Positions 33,476-41,691 of a stretch of DNA of 64,000 bases are shown piece after piece (the stretch's first letter is position 1; each line of letters starts with the position of its first letter). Made by a program: the position numbers and the translations under genes. The stretch comes from Paenibacillus sp. SYP-B3998 (GTDB lineage Bacteria; Bacillota; Bacilli; Paenibacillales; NBRC-103111). Where the stretch lies: NCBI RefSeq assembly GCF_010820665.1, contig NZ_JAAIKC010000001.1, positions 1,054,001 through 1,118,000 of the forward strand, given 5' to 3'. The notes under the pieces are model-generated. The model saw only the letters and a program-made list of their open reading frames with translations. It did no database searches and had not been told where the DNA came from.

Positions 33476-34177
33476 ATGCAGATATATCAATCACAAACGA
33501 AGTGGAGTTGTTACGACTTGGCGACATCTCACATGGATTATACGAAACCAGATGTTCAATACTTTTTTGATGTCAATAAAAACCGACTAAAAACTAGAAA
33601 CGCTGAAAATTTTGTTAATCGATTAGGACGCGAGAATCTAAACACACTTGGCAACGTGTCTTTGCTTGATATTTACTTAAGCAAAGGACGTGTCGTTGAG
33701 CCACACTATCATCAGAATGCAGCTGAGCTTGTTTATTGTATTTCGGGAACTGCCAGGGTTTCCCTAATTAATCCGTTTAATAATAAAATCACAAATGTAA
33801 CGATAACCCCAGGACAAGTAGCGAATATTCCGCAAGGTTGGTGGCATTGGGAAATGGCTTTAGTAGACAAAACCCACTTACTTGCCATTTTTGATGCTCC
33901 ATACCCTGAGTATATTTTCGGGTCGGATATTCTTACAAAAACACCTATAGAAGTCCTTTCCCACACGTATTGTTTAGATCCTGAATTATTGAAGAAAGCT
34001 CTTAAACCTCTAGATAATCAAACAATTGTGATTGGACCTACTGATGAATGTGTGTCAGAGGTTCATAGGCAGCAGACCAATGCCTATGAGTCCAACAAGA
34101 GAAGCCATCCCAATTCGCTGCCCCATTACCAGTATCAATCTCAAAGCAATTATTATTTGGGGAATCGAGATCGTTGA
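33476..34177 (+). CDS. Cupin-domain protein
   Basis: A 233-residue protein with one cupin barrel. Motif one is VVEPHYHQNAAELVYCISGT near residue 73 (metal-binding HxH...E) and motif two PGQVANIPQGWWHWEM near 108. NTLGNVSLLDIYLSKG before it and IFGSDILTKTPIEVLSHTYC after it match a Bacillales cupin group related to oxalate-decarboxylase-like spore proteins. The C-terminal 50 residues are polar and Ser/Asn/Tyr-rich. The start is uncertain: ATG 33476 has no good site, and ATG 33533 (MDYTKPDVQYFFDV) is a plausible alternative. Confidence 0.85.
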   Translation: MQIYQSQTKWSCYDLATSHMDYTKPDVQYFFDVNKNRLKTRNAENFVNRLGRENLNTLGNVSLLDIYLSKGRVVEPHYHQNAAELVYCISGTARVSLINPFNNKITNVTITPGQVANIPQGWWHWEMALVDKTHLLAIFDAPYPEYIFGSDILTKTPIEVLSHTYCLDPELLKKALKPLDNQTIVIGPTDECVSEVHRQQTNAYESNKRSHPNSLPHYQYQSQSNYYLGNRDR

Positions 34178-34274
34178 TTATCTGTGGGATGATCTTTTCG
34201 ATTTTCTAGTCTCTCAATTATGTAATAGAAGATAGTAAATAGTAACTTTTAGATTTTTGATATATGATAGTGAT

Positions 34275-35135
34275 ATGTCAAATGTTGAGAAAATGAGTCG
34301 TCGTAGTTTTTTAAAGAAAAGTATCATATGGACGGGTGGTTTAATAGCAACACCGTCTTTGAGTTATGGGTATGCCTCTTGGATAGAGCCCAATTGGCTG
34401 CAGGTGGAGCGCGTATCGTTGACGTTTCCTACACTGCCAGAAGCATTCAAGGGAATACGTATAGTGCAATTCAGTGATCTTCATTTTGGATTCCATTTTG
34501 ATGTAAAGAAATTGGTGAGCGTAGTGGAGAAGATTCAGGCGGAGCAACCGGATATTGTATGCTTTACTGGAGATCTAGTCGATTATGCCCTCGGCCACTA
34601 TAGCCAAGACATTCGCGATGTATTAAATACGATAAAAGCAAAATATGGCTGTTATGCCGTGCTCGGCAATCATGATTATTACGGGGATGCTAATGCGGTG
34701 GCGGCCGTTTTAGAGGATGGCGGTTTTCATTGCCTGCGTAATAACGGTATAAGGGTACAGAAAGGCACCCAATCCATATGGATTGCTGGGGTAGATGACA
34801 TGTGGGAGGGTGTCCCGGATTTAAAGGCAGCTACGAAGATGGTGAATAATGAAGAGTGGGTGCTGTTGTTATCCCATGCACCAGATTTTGCGGATGTTGC
34901 TGCCTTAGCTTCCGTCCATTTGCAGCTCTCAGGACATAGCCATGGTGGCCAAGTGAGGCTTCCGTTAATCGGCCCGCTGGCTTCGGTTCCTTATGGGATC
35001 AAGTATCCGTCTGGACTTTACCGCTTAGGGAAAGACAAGCTTCTTACTCTCTATACCAACCGAGGTATCGGCGTATCGGTACACCCAATTCGGTTGATGT
35101 GTCGCCCGGAAATAACGGTATTAACATTATTATAA
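34275..35135 (+). CDS. Tat-exported metallophosphoesterase, YkuE-like
   Basis: A 286-residue calcineurin-like phosphoesterase. The N-terminus has a twin-arginine signal, SRRSFLKK near residues 8-15, followed by a hydrophobic stretch, so it is exported folded. Metal-site motifs are in order: QFSDLHFG (D-x-H) near 67, CFTGDLVDY (GD) near 96, VLGNHDYYGD (GNHD) near 130, LLSHAPDF near 197 and LSGHSHGGQ (GHxH) near 217. B. subtilis YkuE, the closest type, is a Tat substrate. The substrate is unresolved. The ribosome binding site is weak. A large hairpin terminates the gene. Confidence 0.92.
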   Translation: MSNVEKMSRRSFLKKSIIWTGGLIATPSLSYGYASWIEPNWLQVERVSLTFPTLPEAFKGIRIVQFSDLHFGFHFDVKKLVSVVEKIQAEQPDIVCFTGDLVDYALGHYSQDIRDVLNTIKAKYGCYAVLGNHDYYGDANAVAAVLEDGGFHCLRNNGIRVQKGTQSIWIAGVDDMWEGVPDLKAATKMVNNEEWVLLLSHAPDFADVAALASVHLQLSGHSHGGQVRLPLIGPLASVPYGIKYPSGLYRLGKDKLLTLYTNRGIGVSVHPIRLMCRPEITVLTLL

Positions 35136-35143
35136 CGACTTGT

Positions 35144-35188
35144 AAAAGGAGATCAAATGCAGCTTTGTGCATTTGATCTCCTCTTTTC
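35144..35188 (+). terminator. Terminator with an 18-bp stem
   Basis: AAAAGGAGATCAAATGCA at 35144-35161 pairs with TGCATTTGATCTCCT-C-TTTT at 35168-35187; seven-base loop. Confidence 0.85.
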
Positions 35189-35255
35189 GTCTTATTTGGG
35201 ACCAATTGGAGAATAATATGATCGGAGATGGAATCCTACTTCAATCTACCGTAGA

Positions 35256-35765
35256 TTATTTAATGGTTTGCAGATGCTCGGCGAGACGATCCCAAGTTTC
35301 TGTAATTCCTTGCTCCATGCCCATTTCCAAGACAGCTTTGAGCGCTTCCGTTGAAGCGTATCGAGCCCGGCTGATAAGCTTCGTCTTGCCTTCGTCTGCT
35401 ACAAAAGTCATCGTAATCTGAGACGAAGGCATGCCTTCTGCTTCATTACCTTCGGCATCCGAGAAGTAGTCGAGGTAGACGATCTTCTCCGTTTCTACGA
35501 TTTCCTGGTAGACCGCTTTGCCCCAAGATTCGTATCCGTAAAAATCCCCTTGCTTCTCATCGATGCACTTCATGCAGTAATGCCAGATGCCACCTGGACG
35601 AAAATCGACGGTACAAACAGTAAGCGTCCAGCCGCGCGGTCCCCACCAGTGTTTTAGATGCTCAGCCTCTGAGAACGCTTTGAAAACAAGCTCGCGCGGC
35701 GCCTCGAAAACGCGCTCCAGAATAAGTTCCTGACCCTCGACCTTGGTAATCATTTTGTTCGACAT
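35256..35765 (-). CDS. SRPBCC (AHSA1-like) protein
   Basis: A 169-residue START/Bet v1-like protein of the activator-of-Hsp90-ATPase group. Landmarks: LILERVFEAPRELVFKAFSE near residue 13, HLKHWWGPRGWTL near 37, DFRPGGIWHYCM near 54, and the closing SRARYASTEALKAVLEMGME near 132. Proteins of this type are usually paired with an ArsR repressor directly upstream; here that gene is present but ruined. AGGAGG is 7 bases before the ATG. Its role (ligand binding or detoxification) is not known. Confidence 0.92.
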   Translation of the reverse strand: MSNKMITKVEGQELILERVFEAPRELVFKAFSEAEHLKHWWGPRGWTLTVCTVDFRPGGIWHYCMKCIDEKQGDFYGYESWGKAVYQEIVETEKIVYLDYFSDAEGNEAEGMPSSQITMTFVADEGKTKLISRARYASTEALKAVLEMGMEQGITETWDRLAEHLQTIK

Positions 35766-35782
35766 TAAAAATCCTCCTGAGA

Positions 35783-36110
35783 TTAGTTTGGTTTGTTTTC
35801 TTTGGTTTGTAGCTACCGCAAGTCATTCTCCAGAGCGTCATATTGTTCATTCCAGACACTGAGGTGGTTTCAAACCAAGTGTCCAGAGCTTGGAACGCTC
35901 CAATCGGATCTTGTTGTTCCGTCGATTGGCAACAGCCTGTACCGCTTGTCCCCTCGCGGAATACGCCAAGCTTCGAGGGTGATACTGGCGAAGTTGAACT
36001 GATTAGCGATATCTCAGTCGAGCAGGAACTCCACAATGTGTAAGCCGTTAGGCCCGGAGCGAACTTATCTTCCGCTTCCAGTCTTATCAAACAACCTTGT
36101 TTCGTTAGTT
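35783..36110 (-). pseudogene. ArsR-family regulator, broken
   Basis: In shifting frames the minus strand reads PNGLHIVEFLLD (N-terminus of the winged helix), VQAVANRRNNKIRLE (wing), ALDTWFETTS and VWNEQYDALENDLR then LQTKE (C-terminal dimer helix). At least two frameshifts and two in-frame stops separate these. It directly precedes the SRPBCC gene, the standard ArsR-SRPBCC pair, so that gene is probably no longer repressed by its own partner. Confidence 0.65.
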
Positions 36111-36201
36111 CGTTCTCGTACTCTCATAAATAATATACTCTAATTGGAATATTCCCGTCAAGGAATATTTGGGTTGGTCTATTTCTTTATTCTCATCTAC
36201 A

Positions 36202-36244
36202 TTAGGGAGCGATCATATTTGACGGTAGGTGATCGCTCCTAATC
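36202..36244. repeat. Inverted repeat
   Basis: ATTAGGGAGCGATCA pairs with TGATCGCTCCTAAT (one bulged G) around a 14-base loop. No T-run follows. It could be a terminator remnant or an operator near the HxlR gene. Confidence 0.5.
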
Positions 36245-36317
36245 GATTGACTGAAGTTTATTAATTACTAGCTAAGTCTACCTAACCGGATACTGCAAAA
36301 TAAATCATATAGGCAAC

Positions 36318-36430
36318 TTGGGTATTCTGGGGCGATCGCATACGTCCTAGCGGTGCTTTGGAGTTGGGAAGCGGCAAAGGATGCGAATAAACTAGTTACT
36401 CTCATGAAAACTGGAATGGAAGATGAGGCG
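36318..36430 (+). pseudogene. Fragment of the repeated decayed gene family
   Basis: GGCAACTTGGGTATTCTGGG and GGTGCTTTGGAGTTGGGA match 18357-18415 at DNA level (there GGCTGCTCGGGTATTCGGAG and GGTGCTTTGGAGCTGGGA). Confidence 0.5.
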
Positions 36431-36545
36431 TAATGGAGAAACTGCGCGAAAAATCTTTCTTTCTTCGTAAGATCTTACATACGTCGGGCTTGCGTCAACT
36501 GGTTCATGACGGTATCGTTAAGGATAGAGAGGCGATGAAAATCTT

Positions 36546-36920
36546 ATGTTGGAATCGGAGAAAACATACAATACAGCGGTGGAAGTAACGCTCGAAGTGA
36601 TAGGAGGTAAGTGGAAGCCGGTCATTTTATTCCATCTCACATTCGGTAAGAAACGCAATGGTGAACTTCTTGGCCTGATGCCTTCGGTCACACAAAAAGT
36701 GTTGACGCAGCAACTACGGGAACTGGAGGAAGATGGTGTTGTTATTCGGATATCCTACAATCAGGTACCGCCAAAAGTCGAGTATGAGCTAACGGAGTAT
36801 GGCTGGAGCCTGAAGGAAATTCTTCATCTCATGTGCAGATGGGGGGATAAGCATGTTGAGCGTGTTTATGGTGATAAGGTGAAGATATTGGCTGGGGAAA
36901 CAAGATTTGATGAAAAATAA
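36546..36920 (+). CDS. HxlR-type winged-helix regulator
   Basis: A 124-residue HxlR/MarR-like regulator. The family core is complete: VTLEVIGGKWKPVILFHLTF near residue 14, KRNGELLGLMPSVTQKVLTQ near 36, QLRELEEDGVVIRISYNQVP near 56, PKVEYELTEYGWSLKEIL near 76. HxlR proteins often respond to electrophiles and control adjacent redox enzymes; here the convergent SDR gene is the nearest candidate. The ribosome binding site (GAGG) is 13 bases off, so expression may be weak. It shares a terminator with the SDR gene. Confidence 0.9.
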   Translation: MLESEKTYNTAVEVTLEVIGGKWKPVILFHLTFGKKRNGELLGLMPSVTQKVLTQQLRELEEDGVVIRISYNQVPPKVEYELTEYGWSLKEILHLMCRWGDKHVERVYGDKVKILAGETRFDEK

Positions 36921-36933
36921 TAAAAAGGCAAAT

Positions 36934-36970
36934 AAGAAACCGGTCTCTGAACGTCAGGGACCGGTTTCTT
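36934..36970. terminator. Bidirectional terminator
   Basis: AAGAAACCGGTCTCTGA, ACG, TCAGGGACCGGTTTCTT: a nearly perfect 17-bp stem between the convergent HxlR and SDR genes. Confidence 0.88.
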
Positions 36971-36985
36971 GCGTGCATGCCTGGG

Positions 36986-38056
36986 TTAAGGGATGACTTT
37001 GCGTTGTCGCAAATCCTCAAAGATGTTTAGGAACATCGCTTCTGTATCAATAAAGTCGTGGAATCCGTAACGACGCGCCTTCGTGCCGTCAGCAAAAAAA
37101 TCGTAATCCCAAGAAAAAACAAAGTCCCCGAATCGCCAGGAGGAAACGTCCTTATAGGCGTTGTTCACCAGCTCATGCCTCTCTACCATAGCTTTCCATA
37201 GTGGTTCCTTATCAGCCATGATTACCTCCAAGGACATCTGCAAGGGAGGCGCTAACTCTAGATCGAAATACGCGGCTATCTTAGGCCAAAGCTCGTTCCA
37301 ACGGAAGAGGTCTCCGTTCGTGATGTTGAACGCCTGATTCGCACAACGTTCGTCGGTCGCTGCCCAGACCGTGGCTCTGGCCAGTAATCCGGCGTCAGTC
37401 ATCTCTAGCAGACTGTTGTAGGCCCCTGGCTTCCCAGGGAAACGGAGAGGCAACTTGAGTTCCTTCGATATGGATGCATAAATAGCGATAACCATCGCCA
37501 GGTTCATTGGATTGCCTAATGCGAATCCGCATACGACTGAAGGGCGGAGCGCCGACCAAGTCCAGTTGGTACCTAGCTGGCGTTTTTCAAGGAACTGCTG
37601 CTGGTCGACATTAAACTCAGGCGGCATATGATAGGCATCGGTTTCCCGAGCTGGTGTCTTGAAGGGACCAAGATGCGCGCCGTACACCTTATAGCCCTGC
37701 ATGAGACTAATATGCTGGAGGCTAAATGAGATCGGCTCTATTGCATTGACGACGTTAACTAGCATGGCAAGGTTAGGAGGAACTAGTTCAGCCCAAGTAG
37801 GGCGATCCTGATAAGCGGCGTAGAAGATATGTGTGACTTCCGTTAGATTGCCCAATTTTTCCTGGGTATCTTTTTCATTAAGCAGATCAACGGCTACATA
37901 TCGGACTCGACTATTGGTTTCACCACCCCGCCTTGACAAACCAATGATGTCCCAATCGGGGAGTTGTTCCAAATATTCGATTAGATTCCTTCCAATGACG
38001 CCGTTAGCTCCAACGACAAGAGCAGTTTTGCGGGGCGTGACTTCTTTTGTACTCAT
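36986..38056 (-). CDS. SDR-family reductase, PRISE-like
   Basis: A 356-residue NAD(P)-dependent oxidoreductase of the atypical/extended SDR class. The Rossmann motif is LVVGANGVIGRNL near residue 14. HIFYAAYQDRPTWAE near 76, HISLMQGYKVYGAHLGPFKT near 114, the substituted catalytic region around FLEKRQLGTNWTWSALRPSV near 153, and NITNGDLFRWNELWPKIAAY near 244 match the progesterone 5-beta-reductase/iridoid synthase-like (PRISE) group, which reduces enones. GGAGAGGAT precedes the ATG. It is next to, and converges with, the HxlR regulator. Substrate unknown. Confidence 0.88.
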   Translation of the reverse strand: MSTKEVTPRKTALVVGANGVIGRNLIEYLEQLPDWDIIGLSRRGGETNSRVRYVAVDLLNEKDTQEKLGNLTEVTHIFYAAYQDRPTWAELVPPNLAMLVNVVNAIEPISFSLQHISLMQGYKVYGAHLGPFKTPARETDAYHMPPEFNVDQQQFLEKRQLGTNWTWSALRPSVVCGFALGNPMNLAMVIAIYASISKELKLPLRFPGKPGAYNSLLEMTDAGLLARATVWAATDERCANQAFNITNGDLFRWNELWPKIAAYFDLELAPPLQMSLEVIMADKEPLWKAMVERHELVNNAYKDVSSWRFGDFVFSWDYDFFADGTKARRYGFHDFIDTEAMFLNIFEDLRQRKVIP

Positions 38057-38787
38057 AAAATATCCTCTCCTACTCAGTAATGGTGTTACCGTTATTGTGC
38101 AGGATGAAGAGGTGAATGAAAAGTACGCACTTTGAAGTCACATAGGTACTTAGAAGTAAGAAATGGCAATGATAGGGGATGCCTTTTACAGGGGAATTAG
38201 AGTTACTAAAATAAACTAGACCATTTAATGTTTCAATTTGATAAAGGTTTAAATAATAGAATAGTGTTAAGAGGTTGGTACAGGTAACCGCACTCATAAT
38301 GTCGATCAAATTCCGTCTTCCGCATCCAATCAGTCTCGCAGGCTTGATCATGATCACGTTAGCTTGGATAGTGACAAAACTATCTGTTCGCATACAGAAG
38401 CAAAGTCTTATTGTATATATCGCTACGCTTGTTTCAAAGCCAGTCGCTTGCGTAATTACTGCGAGCATTTCGATTTATTTTTTATGTTCAGCGCGTATGA
38501 GGTACGTGGGGCCGCGCCCATATCCAAGCATATTTGCGAGCGAACCCCAGTAGAAGTAGTTACGTTAATTTTTTTGTGGATTGTAATATATGGTGTCGCC
38601 GGAAGTAGGATCTCATTAATTCGTCTGAATATGCTTTTTTACCGTTAGTCATTATTATCACGATCTCCTTACTTGTGTTTCAACAATCGAAATGCGGCAC
38701 TTTCCATTTAGATTTTGTGAAAGTATGCTTTCCGAGTAAAATGAGGAAGTAAGAGAAAGCCAGTATTAACAATGAGGAGGAACATTG
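38057..38787. other. 730-base gap with a doubtful hydrophobic ORF
   Basis: A plus-strand ORF at 38299-38553 (84 codons, MSIKFRLPHPISLAGLIMIT...) has two hydrophobic spans but no ribosome binding site; overlapping frames in the same place suggest a decayed membrane protein gene. I see no other gene. Confidence 0.35.
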
Positions 38788-39252
38788 ATGCAAATACCTA
38801 TTCCTGGCCGTGAGGATTTACAAATAAATCATCTTGTTTTAGATTTTAATGGAACGATTGCTTTGGATGGTTTGCTTTTACCCAATGTTATGGAAAGACT
38901 TATGGAATTAGCTAAGTTGGTTAAGATCTATGTATTAACCGCTGATAGTAACGGCAGTGCTAATAGAGAGTGTGAGGGTCTTCCCGTAGAATTAATCGTA
39001 ATAGGAAAAGAAGATCAACGGGAGGAGAAGAGTCGTTTTGTGCGTAAGTTTGCATCTGGGGTTGCCGTTTTGGGCAATGGAATAAATGATGAGTTAATGT
39101 TTCGTCAAGCTGATCTTTCAATTGCCGTCATCGGTAAAGAAGGTTGTGCGACTGCAACGCTAATAGCTAGTCATATCGTCGTTAATGAGGTTGTAGATGG
39201 ATTGGACCTTTTATTAATGCACCATCGACTTATTCCAACGCTCAGAAACTAG
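38788..39252 (+). CDS. HAD-family soluble phosphatase
   Basis: A 154-residue haloacid-dehalogenase-fold protein resembling the soluble P-type-ATPase-like phosphatases. Motif I is VLDFNGTIALDG near residue 16 (the second Asp replaced by Asn, as in DxNGT variants), motif II VLTAD near 49, motif III the Lys in GKEDQREEKSRFV near 72, and motif IV LGNGINDELMFRQADLSIAV near 91. No membrane part. GAGGAGG precedes the ATG by 8 bases. It likely dephosphorylates a small metabolite, but the altered motif I leaves this open. Confidence 0.85.
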   Translation: MQIPIPGREDLQINHLVLDFNGTIALDGLLLPNVMERLMELAKLVKIYVLTADSNGSANRECEGLPVELIVIGKEDQREEKSRFVRKFASGVAVLGNGINDELMFRQADLSIAVIGKEGCATATLIASHIVVNEVVDGLDLLLMHHRLIPTLRN

Positions 39253-39517
39253 CTAGCTGAATTTGATCCCTTAATGGCGTCGGTCAGCCTCTTCATATTA
39301 GGCATATTTCTATTTTTTAATGTATAGGCAAGATAAAGATGATTTGCTACCTTAAAAATAGTCTCAATAGCTTCCTGTTTAAATGTAATTTACCTTATTT
39401 TATTTCCCTTGCTTAGATAATTTGGCTTGTACATGTTACAGGAATAGGGTTATATTAAATTGGATGTACATGGCATTTGTTTAACTTTTGGAACTTATAG
39501 AAGGAGTTGGTGAGAAG
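39253..39517. other. Intergenic, no gene seen
   Basis: AT-rich 265 bases, no clear ORF, repeat or terminator. Confidence 0.5.
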
Positions 39518-39997
39518 ATGGAATTGAAGGTTAACCATTTAGATTTGGAGATGACAGATATTTCTGGCTCAAAGTTTCAAAATGCGAAAGCAGAGGCTAT
39601 ACTTTTCAATAATGTTAACTTGACTAAGACGCAAATCCAGAACGCAAATATGAGTCAAATGATTTTGAATGATGTTAATATGTCCGAAGTGAAAATTTCA
39701 AATGCTAATTTGTCGGGGACCGAGATTAGAAACGCTAATCTTAGTCACTTAATTCTTGATCAAGCACAACTAGTAGGAACCGAATTTCATAACATCGTAC
39801 TTCCTCAACCAGGTGACGCCAATTACAACTTAGAAGAAAATTATAAACCAATAAGCTTTCAAAACTGCAATCTTAAAGATGCACAACTAAGAAATTGTAA
39901 TTTATCTAACATGGATATAATTGACTGTGATATTACAGGTTTGAGAATTAATGGTTACTCCATCGAGGAGTTAGTTAAGAACATGGAAAGAAAATAA
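39518..39997 (+). CDS. Pentapeptide-repeat protein
   Basis: A 159-residue protein built of A(N/D)LxX-type pentapeptides (INNVNLTKTQ, QNANMSQMIL, NDVNMSEVKI, SNANLSGTEI, RNANLSHLIL), forming a right-handed beta helix. A polar insert (PQPGDANYNLEENYKP near residue 99) breaks the helix, then two more coils follow. Some relatives mimic DNA and protect gyrase; most have unknown roles. ATG 39518 follows AAGGAG with a GGTGAG closer in. No signal or membrane segment. Confidence 0.88.
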   Translation: MELKVNHLDLEMTDISGSKFQNAKAEAILFNNVNLTKTQIQNANMSQMILNDVNMSEVKISNANLSGTEIRNANLSHLILDQAQLVGTEFHNIVLPQPGDANYNLEENYKPISFQNCNLKDAQLRNCNLSNMDIIDCDITGLRINGYSIEELVKNMERK

Positions 39998-40051
39998 TTA
40001 AGATCGATGAGTTAAACTTATGTTTGTTTAATAGGTAAAAATTACCAAATG

Positions 40052-40080
40052 GCTGTTCTCATTAGAGAATGGCTTTTTGT
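40052..40080 (+). terminator. Terminator
   Basis: GCTGTTCTC, ATTA, GAGAATGGC, TTTTTG: same family as the terminators at 13015 and 19087, fused directly to the fragment that follows. Confidence 0.7.
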
Positions 40081-40081
40081 T

Positions 40082-40264
40082 TTCGGAAAATCCCAGTCAG
40101 GGCTTACTAAACCAGCGATTCGGGCACTTGCTAGGGCTGGATACTTGCGCCGTGAACAGCTTAGCAAGCTCACCGAGGATGAAGTCTTGTTGCTGCATGC
40201 TAATCCTGAAAACAATCTTGTTACAAGGGTGAATGGAATCAACTGTATAGTGAGATTCGGTTAG
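40082..40264 (+). pseudogene. Fragment of a helix-hairpin-helix protein
   Basis: GLTKPAIRALARAGYLRREQ and LSKLTEDEVLLLHAN form a helix-hairpin-helix like the C-terminal domain of RNA polymerase alpha found in small Bacillales proteins. The frame begins inside a terminator, has no start or ribosome binding site and ends in unrelated sequence (VTRVNGINCIVRFG). It is a 5' and 3' truncated copy. Confidence 0.6.
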
Positions 40265-40383
40265 TTCGCATGCAAGTTAAGACGCTCTGAACAAAATCAT
40301 ATAAAGATTACCTGTCTGGGTGACGATATAAAGGTTATGGATACGAAATTCAAGCACTGAAGAAATGAAAAGGGTGGTCTACA

Positions 40384-40554
40384 ATGATAAAGTGTATACA
40401 TTGTTCGAAAATTACTGAACTCCATAAATCAAACTGTTCACATTGTGGAGCTATTCTAACATACACGGTTGCAGAGAAATTCGACATGCTTGCTGAATCA
40501 GTGGAACATGCGCTTAAGCAGGAGTTGGAACTAAGAAAAAAGAACAGGAATTAA
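40384..40554 (+). CDS. Zinc-ribbon small protein, 56 aa
   Basis: ATG 40384 follows AAAGGGTGG. Two knuckles, IKCIHCSK near residue 2 and SNCSHCGA near 17 (counted CxxC and CxxC), form a zinc ribbon; the rest is a charged helix (FDMLAESVEHALKQELELRKK). Such proteins are frequent, unannotated and of unknown role. Confidence 0.7.
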   Translation: MIKCIHCSKITELHKSNCSHCGAILTYTVAEKFDMLAESVEHALKQELELRKKNRN

Positions 40555-40621
40555 ATAGGGGCAGGTAAACGGAGGGATCTTTGACAATGTTCTGTTTGCA
40601 GGCTAAATAGAGTAAGGAGAG

Positions 40622-40641
40622 AAGGAGATCAAGATCTCCTT
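40622..40641. terminator. Hairpin
   Basis: AAGGAGAT, CAAG, ATCTCCTT. Lies between the zinc-ribbon and YjfB genes, which converge; the T-tract is poor on both sides. Confidence 0.45.
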
Positions 40642-40651
40642 CCTAGCGGGA

Positions 40652-40828
40652 TTAACCTTTAATATCGAGATTTCCGCCTAAATTTGGCTGTACACTAGAT
40701 TGCATCATTTGAACGATCTCTTGGGTTTGTTGGACCGATTGATTTTGTGCGATTTGAAGAACACGAATTCCGACTTCTTGAGCTAGCTTGGTTTGGTTCA
40801 TTGAAATAGAAAGTGCTGCGATGTCCAT
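40652..40828 (-). CDS. YjfB-type putative motility protein
   Basis: A 58-residue protein: MDIAALSISMNQTKLAQEVG, then IAQNQSVQQTQEIVQMMQ and the ending NLGGNLDIKG. This is the YjfB family, which in Bacilli is annotated as putative motility protein because of its link with flagellar regulation. GGAGATACC precedes the ATG. It is a single-gene unit here. Confidence 0.85.
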   Translation of the reverse strand: MDIAALSISMNQTKLAQEVGIRVLQIAQNQSVQQTQEIVQMMQSSVQPNLGGNLDIKG

Positions 40829-41036
40829 AATGGTATCTCCTTTCTCGGATAGCTTTCATTCATTATATCGGAAAATATTTGAAATTATTTTATAGCAGAG
40901 GAAATTAATGAAATAACTTCGATCAGAATTCAAGGAAGCCGCTCATTTTTTCGGTTCTTCACTCATCTATTCGTCGACATAATTGGATGGAAGTAGTATT
41001 ATAGTCCTATATAAACGAGGGATGAGATGATTGAAT

Positions 41037-41204
41037 ATGCAAGTTTTTGTGGAGGAGCTTCATAAGATAAGTCATCGAGATGAGATGAGACCGAAAATAT
41101 TAATGCATGGCATTAAACGTATTCTAGAGGAGAAAAAAGAAGCGAGCTTGGTGGGGCGGATGTTTAGGAGAAAAAAGAAAATAGAGCCTAGAGGGTGGTA
41201 CTAA
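41037..41204 (+). CDS. Small basic protein, 55 aa
   Basis: ATG 41037 (or TTG 41031, two codons earlier) lies behind GAGGG. The product starts MQVFVEELHKISHRDEMRPK and ends with a strongly basic patch (RMFRRKKKIEPRGWY). No membrane segment or known motif. Its position directly ahead of a Spo0E-like gene suggests a shared unit. The function is unknown. Confidence 0.55.
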   Translation: MQVFVEELHKISHRDEMRPKILMHGIKRILEEKKEASLVGRMFRRKKKIEPRGWY

Positions 41205-41254
41205 AGCCATCTTTTCATTTTCTGAATGATATTTTTCTATAAGGGGTACTACTT

Positions 41255-41416
41255 TTGAAGTTATCTGAAATTGAAACGGAAATTGAGTCACTTCGAAAAC
41301 AACTGGTCGATGCATATTTATTGAGTGGGTCAATAAACACAAATGAGGTTTTAGAGAAAAGCAGGTTGCTTGATCATTGGCTCAATCGCTACGAGCAAAG
41401 TATGAATAAAAAATGA
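41255..41416 (+). CDS. Spo0E-like aspartyl-phosphate phosphatase
   Basis: A 53-residue two-helix protein: IETEIESLRKQLVDAYLLSG, then NEVLEKSRLLDHWLNRYEQ. The S-x-x-L-D motif (SRLLD near residue 36) is the catalytic signature of Spo0E, which removes phosphate from Spo0A and blocks sporulation. The start is TTG 41255, 8 bases after AAGGGG; a weak start is usual in this family. Which response regulator it serves here is not visible. Confidence 0.85.
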   Translation: MKLSEIETEIESLRKQLVDAYLLSGSINTNEVLEKSRLLDHWLNRYEQSMNKK

Positions 41417-41501
41417 ATAAAAACGTAATAATAGCTTATTGTGTTTGGCATAGTAGGCTTTTTTTGCATGTTATAAATCGAAGGATTAGAAAAAAGCGAA
41501 A

Positions 41502-41536
41502 GAAAAAAAGTCAGATCAATGGACATGACCTGACTT
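41502..41536 (-). terminator. Terminator of the toxin transcript
   Basis: On the minus strand AAGTCAG ... CTGACTT is followed by TTTTTTCTTTC, about 70 bases after the toxin stop, a usual 3' end for type I toxin mRNAs. Confidence 0.6.
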
Positions 41537-41604
41537 GCAAGGCGGCTTGTAACTGGCGGATTTAATTTAGTATGGTTTCAAACCAAAACTAGTGCCAAGC
41601 TAGA

Positions 41605-41691
41605 TTACTTCCTCTTATCAATGTAGGCTAACAATGTGAGTATAAATAACCCAAATGCAAACATGATTGAAAGAGCTTGAAAGATATCCAT
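41605..41691 (-). CDS. Fst/BsrH-like type I toxin candidate, 28 aa
   Basis: AAGGTGGAGG stands 7 bases before the ATG. The peptide MDIFQALSIMFAFGLFILTL ends LAYIDKRK: an aromatic start, a single helix of 20 hydrophobic residues and a Lys/Arg end, as in BsrG/BsrH/TxpA-type toxins. An antisense antitoxin RNA overlapping the 3' end would be expected in 41500-41610. It is too short to be supported by homology here; the pattern and the Shine-Dalgarno make the case. Confidence 0.65.
   Translation of the reverse strand: MDIFQALSIMFAFGLFILTLLAYIDKRK

Larger units (their letters stand above)
36111..36545. other. Stretch with repeats and a decayed fragment
   Basis: No intact gene. It holds the inverted repeat at 36202-36244 and, at 36318-36430, a fragment of the repeated decayed family. 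Confidence 0.5.
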
